Below are positions 1 to 11,600 of a DNA stretch of 64,000 bases, piece by piece. Where the stretch lies: NCBI GenBank assembly GCA_947652115.1, contig OX393564.1, positions 8,754,956-8,818,955 of the forward strand. The letters run 5' to 3'. The position numbers and the translations under genes were made by a program. Position 1 is the first letter of the stretch. Each line of letters begins with the position of its first letter. The stretch comes from Blastomussa wellsi (taxonomy: Eukaryota > Cnidaria > Anthozoa > Scleractinia > Plerogyridae). Below the pieces are notes generated by a model that did no database searches, had not been told where the DNA came from, and was given only the letters and a program-made list of their open reading frames with translations.

Positions 1-325
1 TCTTGCTAGGACGGATACAATTGCGATAGCGCGTCTTCAATTTGAACGTCGCACAACAGACGCATCGAATTAAATGCGTACATTATTAAAATTTATATAT
101 AATGTATATCCTTTGAGCCCGTGGTACATTTCGTTCATGTCGCATGCGCAAACAGTTTCTTCGTTCCAACTTTTTCCCGCGCTATTCCCACTTTTCTTTG
201 CTCGAAATGTCTTTATGGGTAAAAAAGTTGCCGTCCGCGTGCACAATTTGCCAGAGGAATACAAAGTATTCATGCATATCTTGTGGAAAAAGTGTATGTG
301 TTTGATTGAAATGTTCGATTGCCGA

Positions 326-424
326 ATAGACTATTCACAGTCCGCTATTTTTTTCGTATTTTTCCTCGACCGGCGAACGCGGCGAATGAATCGCGAGATA
401 ACTGGACTCCGGCGCAAAACGTGA
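326..424 (+). mobile_element. Partial copy of the MITE seen whole at 27472-27617
   Basis: The left end begins TAGACTATTCACAGTCCGCT and the next ~80 bases closely match the left half of the 146-bp element at 27472-27617, including the shared words for CGAACGCGG and GAATGAATCGCGAGA. The right terminal inverted repeat is missing, so this is a truncated copy. Confidence 0.5.
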
Positions 425-849
425 TGAAGAGACATTGGGATGAAAGGCAAACATAAGTGTGTATTATTGTCTGCCGCGTGCTGGGGCTACTGGGCAAAAT
501 AAACCTTTCAACGATGCCCCTCGCCATTTTATTTTTGTTCATCCATGTAATCTGCGTGTTTCATGCGTGTTTTTAAATTCACCGCTGGTTAACAGATAAA
601 TTCTGAAGGCTCGTGTATGGAAGCCCGGGTAAAAAAATTAAATTCGTGTTATAAATTCGACGTCTAAACCACCCGTCGACTAATCGTCGATTGATCGACG
701 AATTTAATTTGAATTGAATTCGTCTGAATTAAATTCGACGTATAAACCAGGCCTGAGTCCCATGATAGTCCCATTATATTGTAGAGTACGGTGACGAGTA
801 TTTATTTCGTTCCATAAAGTGTACAACTGGAAAATTCACCGTTTTCCTC

Positions 850-985
850 TTAGCCGATATTGAGTTCGGCACATGTGAAAGATCGACGTTTGAATCAACT
901 GCCGAACTTAATTATTCGGGTCGACCCAAATAGGTATTAGGTTCGGCACATGTAAAGTTCGACGTTTGCAATCTGCCATCGCTTG
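850..985. repeat. Short direct duplication around TTCGGCACATGT
   Basis: The word TTCGGCACATGT followed a few bases later by TCGACGTTTG occurs twice, near 866 and 941, separated by a block with TTCGGGTCGACC. It looks like a fragment of an interspersed repeat. The family is not identified. A minus-strand open frame of 98 codons (908-1204) overlaps it and ends within the duplication; I do not recognise the protein. Confidence 0.35.
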
Positions 986-1549
986 CCTACTGTTACGCAT
1001 GTTGGAAGATTGTTCTCCCTCGAATTCTTCGAATTTAATCAATTCTTTTGCACATTTAATCCACATAGGCCTGTCGTACTTTAAATCTCTAAATTCAGTC
1101 CTTGATGCACTAGTGAAATCTGCCCTGTGATGCTGCCATGTTTGTTCCCTGAAATATGATGGCAATTTTAATGTTTGCCCTTTCTTGTTTAAAACATCGT
1201 ACAATTCTGTGTTAACATGAGCCTTCCGCTCCTTGTGTGTTGATTTTTACAATGTTATTGAGGTTTGCGTTATTGATGGACTAAAAAATAGGACATATGT
1301 ACAGGTTGGTCAAAACATTTTATTAAACATAAGAGGCTCTATCTTTTGAATACAGTTCATTGTATTTTTATTTCTTTTGCTTGTGGAAATTAATAGAACA
1401 CTGTTTGGCTACCTGTATTACTGTACTGTAGTTTCTTGGTTTGATCTCAGGGCCAAGAGCTTGAACAATGAAAATATTCTATGGGCAACCAAACTTGGTC
1501 TTGTGGTTGCCCCAGGGGCAACTGGGTAAAAAATAAATTTCGAACCCTG

Positions 1550-2120
1550 ACCAGATACTGCAAGATAATTTGGTTTTATCAACTGGGTTGATAATGTGAA
1601 TTGGCCACCGTAAAGAGATTCAACAGCTGACGTTTCAAGCTTAGCCCTTCGTCGGAGCGAATCAAGGAATTGTGGGTCGTGTGTTTTTTATATACAGAAA
1701 GATGGAGCTTCGCTATTGGCTGGTGCCTGGTAACGTGAAAACAACGGAATAAATTAGTTGAATGAAAAGCGTTCGTTCATACCGTGAGGATTAAGAGTGC
1801 CGATTTGAAAAATATTTTTTTTTCCAGAGTTTTGAGGCTTTCCGTGTTTCCTTGGTGAAGGGAAAGGCCGCAGACTGCCATATGCTGCTTAGAATGATTT
1901 GGGAGATTAAAGTGTCTCGCGACCGGTTTCGATGCATTTTTGTCGTCTTTCTCTACGTCGCGAAGGTGTTCTCGGAATCGGTCACCTAGTCGTCTCCCTG
2001 TTTCGCCGATGTATAACTTTTTGCAAAGAGTGCAAGTTATGCAGTAGATGGCATTGGCTAAGGTACAGGTGAAATGATCAGTGATCTTGATAGATCGCTT
2101 GGGTCCCGATAAAATATGAC
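1550..2120 (-). mobile_element. Penelope-like element family A, 3' fragment with GIY-YIG endonuclease
   Basis: On the minus strand the sequence from about 2110 downward encodes a GIY-YIG-type endonuclease region with the readable motif KLYIGETGRRLGDRFREH, followed by a conserved C-terminal tail containing PNHSKQHMAVCGL. It then runs into the family's terminal sequence, recognisable by GGTTTTATCAACTGGGTTGA at its outer edge. Penelope-like retroelements pair a reverse transcriptase with a C-terminal GIY-YIG domain. The reverse transcriptase part is missing here, so this is a 5'-truncated, inactive copy. Related copies are at 6107-6263, 27728-28245 and 31951-32997. Confidence 0.8.
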
Positions 2121-2124
2121 AAAA

Positions 2125-3290
2125 GATACTGGCTTGACATAAAAGGCACTAACAGGCAAAAACAAATAGTATGTTTATGATTGCGAGCGGTTAATATCCA
2201 AAGGGGCCGATCAGCTTTATGGAGAAAAATTGTTATCATGCTGAGGCAAAGATAAATGACATCATTCACAACTGGCACAATAACTTCCATCACTGGAAAA
2301 CAAGGGATCTTGCACTTCAACAACCTATCCTCTAGCATTTCAACATACACATTCATAGGATCAGGAATGTCCCCTTCTCCTGAAAATGTCAAAACATATA
2401 TTTAATGAAATAAATTAATAACAATAAATTGTTTCACTTATCCTAGGAGTGCTCAATGTATAAATATGCATTGAGTTTGGGTGTAATATATTATGAATTT
2501 ACCTATTATGAATTTGACTTATAAACATAAGTCAGCCAAGTCAACTGACATCTTAAATGCAAAAGGAGCATACAATTAAAACAAACATAAAAAAGATAAC
2601 CAAATAAATAACCAAGATTATTGCTTCTCTAAAGTTTCTTACAGGTACATGAAAAACTGTTTGATTGTCAGAAAGACCCTATCTGACTTATGAGGATTTT
2701 TGAGGGACCTTCCACTCCCAGTCAAAACACTATGCTTGAATGAGCAAGTGACAAGTAACCACCCCTCCCATAAAAACAAGACAAACACTGTCCCCCAGTC
2801 CTTGGACTACCCCGATGGACTACCCAAATTAATGGACTGCCCAAATGGACTAGCCTGAAATCGACTACCCCTAAAAACTCTTTAAAAATGTTTTTAAAGG
2901 TAGTCCACATTTATAGGGTAGTCCATCTTTAAAAACATTTTTAAAGAGTTTTTAGGGGTAGTCCATTTTAGGCTTGTCCATTTGGGTAGACCATGGTCTG
3001 GGGGTCAGTGTTTTGTCCACCGCCCCAGGAATCCTGTATGTTAACCGTTTATCTCGAAGCCTTAAAAAATAACATCAATAATGCAAATGAGTGGATAGTT
3101 AAAAAAATTTCTACATAGCACATTAATTTAATACATTCGTCGTGTCATTTGACTGCACTATAAACCAGAAATTACAATAAAAGAAGCAAACCTCATATCA
3201 TAAAATTCCTTTTAACTGACCTTCGCCTTCCGTCTCGTTCAAGCGATTTAGCCGGCAAAGGTAATACATCAAACACTCCCCGGCAGAAAT
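2125..3290 (-). CDS. Possible two-exon fragment of an unidentified gene
   Basis: A possible exon ends at 3221 with a GTCAGT donor, and a second starts at 2379 after a TTTTCAG acceptor. Joined, they keep one frame reading YLCRLNRLNETEGE then DIPDPMNVYVEMLEDR. The second exon runs towards the Penelope-like fragment below 2120 and no convincing donor was found, so the gene may be truncated by that insertion. I do not recognise the protein, and the 5' limit of the first exon (about 3290) is a guess. This could also be chance; only the frame-compatible splice sites and the acidic, non-repetitive composition support it. Confidence 0.25.
2757..3017. repeat. Near-palindromic foldback repeat, about 260 bp
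   Basis: The left arm (about 2766-2896) and right arm (about 2906-3015) are inverted copies: AACTCTTTAAAAATGTTTTT on the left answers AAAAACATTTTTAAAGAGTT on the right, and the outer CTGTCCCCCAG answers CTGGGGGTCAG. The word GGTAGTCCA and its complement recur in the arms. This is the layout of a small foldback/MITE element; a single strand would form one long hairpin. Confidence 0.7.
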
Positions 3291-3299
3291 TCCGGGAGA

Positions 3300-5210
3300 A
3301 ATGGAACCCCTCCATTGCGAAGAAGGACTTCAACATATCCTCTGCAAATTTCTAAATAACTGAGAAATATTCATTGGTGTTGGCGTCACTGAAAGCTTAC
3401 TTGGATAATGCAAGCGTACGACCGAAAGTGCAAAATACGAAGGACCTGGATTCATATTAAGAAATTCGTTCCTCACCTCGCAAAGCTTCCCGTTCTGTGC
3501 ATCAGACAGACAGCGCTTTCAGCCTTTGTGAAGCCAACATGATGCATCAGCGGCTATTATTTTGCCTTCATAATCCTTGATGTTCACGCTTTTCAGCTGA
3601 TTTTTCACCGGCAAACGGTAATAAGCAGTTTATACCCATTGGGGAATATACTTTGTTACGGAATACGTAATTTTGCAGACAAAACAGTCCGTCCAAAGCT
3701 GTTGACCTGTCCGAGGCTTGTACGAAATGAGTCCAGTTTATAATGCTTTGCGATCGTAGCGTCCACACCACCTGATTTTTAACGGTATGGTCACTGACGT
3801 ATATATTTTCTTTCTTTTCTGTGGGAAAAAATTCGATGATAGCCAAAAATATTCTAAGTGTCGCTAAAGAAAGCGAAGAAAGCGTGACAAAAAGAATGCA
3901 GCGAAGGTATGTCTTCGATCAAGGAAAAATAGGTTTGCAGTTGCGATTATTTTGAAGTTTTCAGCCATTTCCACTTTCTCTTTATTGTAACCCCGCCGGA
4001 TAAGGTATAGTTTTTTGATATTCTAGTTCCTTAAATCGGGTATCATTTTTGTTTCTCTTGGAATTCTTCACGGTGTGATCCTTAGATAGGGTGCCTAAAT
4101 TGTATCGTTTGGCTATTTTGCGATTTGCAGTGCATAAACAACACACTAAACGAAAAAGAAACGGCCTGTCAAACTGAAAACATCACAGAACGACAAAGAG
4201 TTGACCCGTTTACACCTTTCTTAGTATTTTTTTTAAAGGGTGTCATTTGTCGAATTGGTCCTTATACAGGGTATCAAATTCCGTTTTCTTTATACCTTCG
4301 TGGTACACACCTATCGAAAATTTAAGGGAGTACCCCCCTCCCGATTGTTGGGCCCTTAGAAATTGTCCGACTTAAAAAGCCTCATTTTCAAGAGTCACTG
4401 TATTGGGGCCTTGTTACGCATCACGTGTACCACTCGGGGAATTTATGCGTGTCCTAGCGTGTTCCAGGCGTTCGGTTAGTGGGGAACGGAGCAAAGCAAA
4501 AAGGCGAACGAAAAAGTAGGGAGGGGGAATTTCATCTCCCCATTCCCCTCCCTATTTTTTCCTATTGGTTCCAAAGAGGAGTTACAACTTGCGCTTGCTT
4601 TTTGCCTTTCAGCTCCTACTGCATCTATCAAAGCCACAAGCAGAGTGAAAGAGTGATTCCTACTTAGCTATATCAGCTCATGTGGTCAAAAAACAAACTT
4701 AATGATGCATGGTACTCTCATATATGGGCCATGTAGATATGCGCCATGGGATACGGTATGGTTTTTCTAGGTTCTCGTTTTTAAATAGGGTGTCATTTTT
4801 TTTCTTCTTTTGGAATTCTTCAAGGTGTGTTCTTGGGGGTAATCGGTTCCAACTCTGTCGGGACGCAGATTTTTTGTTGGCCTACGCTCTTGCAAAGTTT
4901 TATATTTTTACTAAGGAGTTCTATGAAAATACAGCTCCACACATGCATGGAAAATAAAGGCCTTTAAGGCGACTGGTGTATTGGAAGATAGTGACCAAGC
5001 CTAAAAGTTTGACCGAAAAAGAAATGAATAAAGCTGACCGAGTAGCGACGCTGCGAAACTTTCAGAATCTTGAGGATAATCTTTAACCCAAATCTTCAAA
5101 TAAATATTCTTTCAAGCTATTTATGCTATCGCCCGATTAATATTCTAACATGTTTATTTACAGATCACAGAATTAGACTAAATTTGGTGCAAACCTCAAT
5201 AATCAATTCG
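3300..5210. other. 3' flank of oxidase gene 1, no gene recognised
   Basis: I see no domain, splice-compatible exon set or RNA gene here. A 92-codon minus-strand frame at 3568-3846 carries no recognised motif. Two loosely similar segments (near 3995-4080 and 4745-4830, sharing TTTCTTTTGGAATTCTTC-type words) suggest an old diverged repeat. Confidence 0.4.
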
Positions 5211-5214
5211 CCTT

Positions 5215-5220
5215 TTTATT
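5215..5220 (-). promoter_or_regulatory. Candidate polyadenylation signal of oxidase gene 1
   Basis: The plus-strand TTTATT is AATAAA on the coding strand, about 200 bases past the stop codon of the amine oxidase gene. Position fits a short 3' UTR, but the hexamer is common in A+T-rich DNA. Confidence 0.3.
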
Positions 5221-5415
5221 CCTACGACATTTTGAGGTCATTTGTGATGTAGGGAGCAGAGGCACGGCAAAATGGGAACACAATTTGTAACTTATAACGC
5301 ACGAATTCTGACAGGGTCGCCCAACATAACTAAAGAAAAAAAAATACTCCTGTGATGGTTCAAATCCAGTTCAAGGTAAAAACTCAAGTCTAATTGATCA
5401 TACGGTAAATCTACT

Positions 5416-5677
5416 TCATGCTAACAGACTCGGATCTAAGGGCTCACTGATCATAAGTTCTTGGGATAACTCTCTTCCCGCCATTGTGTCTTGAAGACCT
5501 CCTATGCCCCATCCTTCCGACAATGCATTTTGGGCTGATAGCAGTGCCCCTTCTATCCAGCCCCTGAGCGGGTGATAAGCCTCTCCAACCATAAACAAGT
5601 CCTGTCCGGGGAAGGGACGTCTAGCCCAGTCGGCAACTTTGAATGATGAAACATGTGTGCCAGCGCGCTGAACGTGC
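5416..5677 (-). CDS. Oxidase copy 1, exon 7 (C-terminal FAD-binding part)
   Basis: The acceptor TTCTAG precedes 5677. The first base completes a Met codon split across the intron, and the frame reads HVQRAGTHVSSF, then the family's C-terminal flavin-contact block GEAYHPLRGW, and stops at TGA (5416-5418). The 262-nt length equals exon 7 of copy 2 exactly. Confidence 0.85.
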
Positions 5678-8600
5678 CTAGAAAGAAGAATTCTCCAATG
5701 AATCATTGCATAATTTCTCGAACACAATGAAATTATAAAATCATTCAATCGCAACCGTGTCGATTCCCAGCAATTGTAGTTTTCAAATTGTGTGTTAAAG
5801 TTTAATAAGAAATTTAAAAATGGGTAATCGTTTCAGACAAAACGTGATGACTCTATCAACTGGGTGGTAAATTCACCGGTAGAAGGAGGGTGTACATGGA
5901 ATTAGAGTATCCTTCAGGAGGTGCCACAAAACATAGCAGTTGCAGATAGGCTGATTTCATATCACTAGACGTTTGCCAACACAAAATTCGATAGCAGGTA
6001 GGGCTTAGAAGAGTCGAATTCATTGTAGATGATCCGTGGTCTTTGGATAACGCAGCTAACACATGCTTCTTGAGACTGTAGTTTCAAAGAAACCTAAACG
6101 AGAAGTAGAGGGGGTAAGTTTCTAAGGAAACTGTGGTGCTGCGTCGGTGGGAAGTATAACAATATAATTTGGTTTTATCAACTGGGTTGATAATGTCAAT
6201 TGGCCACCGTAAAGACATTCAAGAGCTGACGTTTCGAGCGTTAGCCCTTCGTCGGAGCGAATCGAAGTAGGTCAGGTGGAGACAGTAATGGCTCCCCTTC
6301 GTGAACCTCCTAGATCCTGCCTCCGAGCGAAAGATCTTGAAGCAGACACTCTAAGGATAAGGAATTATAAAGATATTGTATACCATGTTCCATCCATTTG
6401 GAGATTCTTTCGCATGGTAAATGTTTAGCAAAGTTCCTACAACGTTCGTCAGATAAATATCAGAGTCGAAAACCTAAACGCGTGAAGAAGGTGCCCGATA
6501 AGAGCAAAGAAGATGAATTACAGTTTCTATCCAACACCGCCAGTAAAGGGTGGCCACTGGCTTGAGACGCTTGCACAAGCAGCACCACCTGTAGAGGGTG
6601 GTCAGAGACGCTTGCACAAGCAGCACAACCTGTAGAGGGTGACCAAAGACGCTTAGACGAGCAGCACCACCTGTAGAGGGTGACCAGAGACGCTTGAACA
6701 AGCAGCACCACCTGTAGAGGGTGGTCAGAGACGCTTGGACAAGCAGCACCACCTGTAGAAGGTGGCAAGAGACGCTTGCACAAGCAGCACCACCTCTAGA
6801 GGGTGGCCACTGGCTTGAGACGCTTGAACAAGCAGCACCACCTGTAGTGGGTGGTCAGAGAAGCTTCACAAGAAGCACGTTGTATGTCCTTAACACCGCC
6901 TGCCTAGATTAGCTCGCTATTTGCAGGCGGTGCTTACTGATTGTAAAAAGATTTTCTTGCAAACTAAATAAACTTGAAACTTGAACACAACCTGTAGAGG
7001 GTGACCAGAGACGCTTGAACAAGCAGCACCACCTGTAGAGGGTGGTCAGAGACGCTTGGACAAGCAGCACCACCTGTAGAGGGTGGCAAGAGACGCTTGT
7101 GCAAGCAGCACCACTTGTAGAGGGTGCTCAGAGACGCTTGGACAAGCAGCACCACCTGAAGACGGTGGTCAGAGACGCTTGGAAAAGCAGCACAACCTGT
7201 AGAGGGTGGCCACTGGCTTGAGACGCTTGAACAAGCAGCACCAACTGTAGTGGGTGGTCAGAGAAGCTTGCAAAAGAAGCACAACCTGTAGAGGGTGACC
7301 AGAGACGCTTGGACAAGCAGCACCACCTGTAGAGGGTGACCAGAGACGCTTGAACAAGCAACACCACCTGTAGAGGGTGGTCAGAGACGCTTGGACAAGC
7401 AGCACCACCTGTAGAGGGTGGCAAGAGACGCTTGCACAAGCAGCACCACCTGTAGAGGGTGGCCACTGGCTTGAGACGCTTGAACATGCAGCACCACCTG
7501 AAGAGGGTTGCCACTGGCTTGAGACGCTTGCACAAGCAGCACCACCTGTAGAGGGTGGTCAGAGACGCTTGGACAAGCAGCACCACTCGTAGAGGGTGGA
7601 AAGATACGCTTGCACAAGCAGCACCACCTGTAGAGGGTGGAAAGAGACGCTTGCACAAGCAGCCCCACCTGTAGAGAGTGACCAGAGACGCTTGGACAAG
7701 CAGCACCACCTGTAGAGGGTGGCCACTGGCCTGAGATGCTTGAACATGCAGCACCACCTGAAGAGGGTGGTCAGAGACGCTTGGGCAAGCAGCACCACCT
7801 GTAGGGGGTGACCAGAGACGCTTGGACAAGCAGCACCACCTGTAGAGGGTGACCAGAGACGCTTGGACAAGCAGCACCACTTGTAGAGGGTGGCAAGAGA
7901 TGCTTGGAGAAGCAGCACCACCTGTAGAGGGTGACCAGAGACGCTTGCACAAGCAGCACCACCTGTAGAGGGTGGCAAGAGACGCTTGGACAAGCAGCAC
8001 AACCTGTAGAGGGTGACCAGAGACGCTTGGACAAGCAGCACTACCTGCATAGGGTGAGCAGAGACGCTTGGACAAGCAGCACCACCTGTAGAGGGTGACC
8101 AGAGACGATTGGACAAGCAGCACCACCTGTAGAGGGTGACCAGAGACGCTTGGACAAGCAGCACCACCTGTAGAGGGTGGCGAATGGCTTGAGACGCTTG
8201 AACATGCAGCACCACCTGAAGAGGGTGGCCACTGGCTTGAGACGCTTGCACAAGCAGCACCACCTGTAGAGGGTGCTTAGAGACGCTTGAGAAGGTGGCC
8301 AGAGACGCTTGGACAAGCAGCACCACCTGTAGGGGGTGACCAGAGACGCTTGGACAAGCAGCACCACCTGTAGAGGGTGACCAGAGACGCTTGGACAAGC
8401 AGCACCACCTGTAAAGGGTGGCAAGAGACGCTTGGAGAAGCAGCACCACCTGTAGAGGGTGACCAGAGACGCTTGCACAAGCAGCACCACCTGTAGAGGG
8501 TGGCAAGAGACGCTTGGACAAGCAGCACAACCTGTAGAGGGTGACCAGAGACACTTGGACAAGCAGCACTACCTGCATAGGGTGAGCAGAGACGCTTGGA

Positions 8601-11600
8601 CAAGCAGCACCACCTGTAGAGGGTGGCCACTGGCTTGAGACGCTTGAACATGCAGCACCACCTGAAGAGGGTGGCCACTGGCTTGAGACGCTTGCACAAG
8701 CAGCACCACCTGTAGAGGGTGCTTAGAGACGCTTGAGAGGGTGGCCAGAGACGCTTGCAGAAGCAGCACCACCTGTAGAGGGTGGCCAGAGACGCTTGGA
8801 CAAGCAGCACCACCTGTAGTGGGTGGTCAGAGACGCTTGGACAAGCAGCACCACCTGTAGAGGGTGCCCAGAGACGCTTGGACAAGCAGCACCACCTGTA
8901 GAGGGTGCCCAGTGACGCTTGGACAAGCAAGCGAGCGTGAAAGGCGTCGGAAGTAACTCATTAAACTCATGCTGATCCATAAGAAATTGGAATGAAACCA
9001 ACATCGTCTAACTATACCCGTTAGAGAACTCCCTGATATTTGGGAGAGTCTTCATGAATGTTTTACTGAGTTTGAGGGGGCGTTGTGAAGTGCTTGTGTC
9101 ATTGTTTACTGCCATGGAGACGTGGAGGGAGTAATCCCAGAATATCAAATTCCGCTTTCTTTCCGCTTTCGCGGCACACACCTATCTGGAAGGAACCAAT
9201 CAGAAAGATAGAAAATCGCTATCCAGAGGTCAGAAATGTACTAATTCTGTTTATTCTGAGTTACACAGCTATCGGTCCCATATCTGCTCCAGTAGCTTCA
9301 GTGTTCCAGACAACAAACCGGCCGACGAGTGGACACTACCCACCACTGTAGCTGCAAGATTATGAATATTGTCCCTTCTGAACGGAAGGACCCCGCAGCC
9401 TTCTTGTCCACGCTTTGTATAGTTTTTAACCTTAACATTACGTGTGCGCAGGATCTTAGTAGCCGAAACGGGAAATTTATGAATCTTTCCACAGGTAGCC
9501 TAAGCTCATGATTGTTCAATATGCATAACACAACAATAGAAATATAAGTTGTTTTTTTATTGGGAAAACGGTTGGATTAAAAACAAAGTATAAAACACCA
9601 ATGATGTAAATTAAAAAATGGCTTACCTCACTTCCATCGTGTCTTTCTTTGTATCCGGTGATGTTTCTGGGCAGAATTATAGCGATTTAGAGGGTCTTCA
9701 GTTCCTCTGCTTTGCCCTCTCTATATATCCTTTTCCAAGGGTGGGCACTGACAGCAAGCCGCCGAACGGATTCACAGAACTAAAAGGGCCGTAAATTCGC
9801 TGCAAATGCTCCGATCGCCCTGAAATTCCACACAGGCTATAGACGATAGCTCCGCTTCCCATTCGTGTTTTTCATTCTAGCTGCCAGTTCACTGATAGGG
9901 AATTAAACGCCGCCAATCTTTTCAAACATTTGCCTCGAGAGTCGTTTTTTTGGACTTAATTAGCAACCCGGGATGGGTTACGGTGTTTTTCACGTAATGA
10001 CATCGTCAAACCCAGGTCAAAACCTGCTTCAAAACAGAACTAAAACACCGTCACCCACCTCGAGTGTGAGTAATTTGAGTCTTAAGGCCAGGTCACATGG
10101 TGCACTCGGGTTGTCCATAGTCTCAAACGACGTCCACGGCTCTCAAGACAAAAGTTTGCAAGATTGGCGGCGTTGATTCGCTCTTTGTGTACTGGCGGCT
10201 CGAATAAAAAAGACGAATGGGAAGCGGAGCTCTCGTCCGTGGTCTGTGTAGAATTTCAGGGCGATCGGAGCATTTGGAGCGAATTTACGCCCTTTCAGTT
10301 TGGTGAATCCGATCGGCGGCTTGCCGTCAATGTCCAACCTTGGGAAAGGATATATACAGGGAAAAGCAGAGCCCTATGAATCGCTTTAATTCTACCCAGA
10401 AACATCACCGGATACAAAGAAAGACACAAAGGAAGCGATGTTTTCCACTTTTTTAATCCAACCGTGTTCCCCATACAACTTAAACCATATATTTCTATTG
10501 TTGTGTTATGCATATTGAACAATCATGAGCTTTGGCTACCTGTGATCTTTCTGGTTGCGTCTTTGGCGCCATCAAACTAGAAAGAGAGGATTTAACGAGT
10601 TTGATTACAGCATTGTCCCCACCCCATATATGGCTCATGTGACGAAACTGTGCCAGTCCGTCCATGTGGTTGAAGGCGTTCTGTCTCATTATAACACTTT
10701 TTGGTCAGCTGATTTACAACTATACTTACATAAAGCCTTCTTCCCAATACATGTAGACGGATTCCAGAGGCCTGGGAACATCTACACCTGGAAATAATCT
10801 TTTCAGCGCCCTGTGCATTTTCTGATCCACATATTCTTTGGACTGAATTTTGAGCAATTCTGCCCACTTAATAGCACAATGAATCTTGCAATAACTCATC
10901 TGAAGTACCGCTTCCCCATTAGGACCGCGTGATCTAGAGAAATAAAGAAAGAAAGTACGTAAAATATTGTCTTATTTCCAAGTATTTAAATTCCAAGATC
11001 ATAACACTAACCTCGACATAGTTTTAGCTTATAAAGTAATGTTGCCCGATATTGTTTTCCCTTCACGGCTTATCGAGCGCAATTCCCGGTCACAGCTAAG
11101 TCTTTCTACTGGCATCGATGTCAGCAAAATTATTATCAATATACGCGGCGAAACTGAAATCCGGCCTCGTCAAAACACACGCTGTGCGGGCCGTTACGGC
11201 CCTGAAGCTAATTGGATTACGCGACGAATTTAAACCAATCAGAGTACGTTCAGATCGTTTGGCGCGGGAAAACCGTCGAGGTGTGTACGAGCGAACAGCA
11301 AGCTTTGCAGTTCAGTTTCACACAAAACGAATAGTTTTCAGAGAGAAAAATCGGTCTACTTGTTATATATGGGAAGAATGCAGACAAGAAATTCGGATTT
11401 AGACTTGAAGATAGGCTAGAAGCAAACGCACCATCCAGAAGAAATAAAGAAAGCAAGTTCTCGTCGTCTTTACAAGAATAATGATAATAATAATTACTTA
11501 ATTGACCACTCCCCATTGGGGCTTTTCAGGGCCAATAATGTAAACAAACAAACAAATATTGTAAATAAGAAGCGAAACATCGTTCACTTGATTCCTACCG

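Larger units (their letters stand above)
1..1545. other. Repeat-rich stretch without a recognised gene
   Basis: No convincing exon was found. It holds a partial MITE near 326-424, an A+T-rich segment with several TCGACGAAT-like words at 640-745, and a duplicated short word at 850-985. The small open frames here carry no motif I recognise. Confidence 0.5.

Noticed and set aside
3568..3846. 92-codon minus-strand ORF
   Set aside because: No recognised domain and no supporting splice sites or paralogue; left as unassigned.
7128..8578. Long minus-strand ORFs of 330+ codons with PSTGGAACPSVS-type repeats
   Set aside because: They are the 41-bp satellite read in its own period; no start context, no unique domain, and they lie in an intron.
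6541..8940. CRISPR array
   Set aside because: Units are contiguous with no unique spacers, the setting is a eukaryotic intron and no cas genes are near.
9973..10379. Small plus-strand ORFs in the foldback element
   Set aside because: They span the arm/centre junction, show no domain, and mirror frames exist in the other arm.
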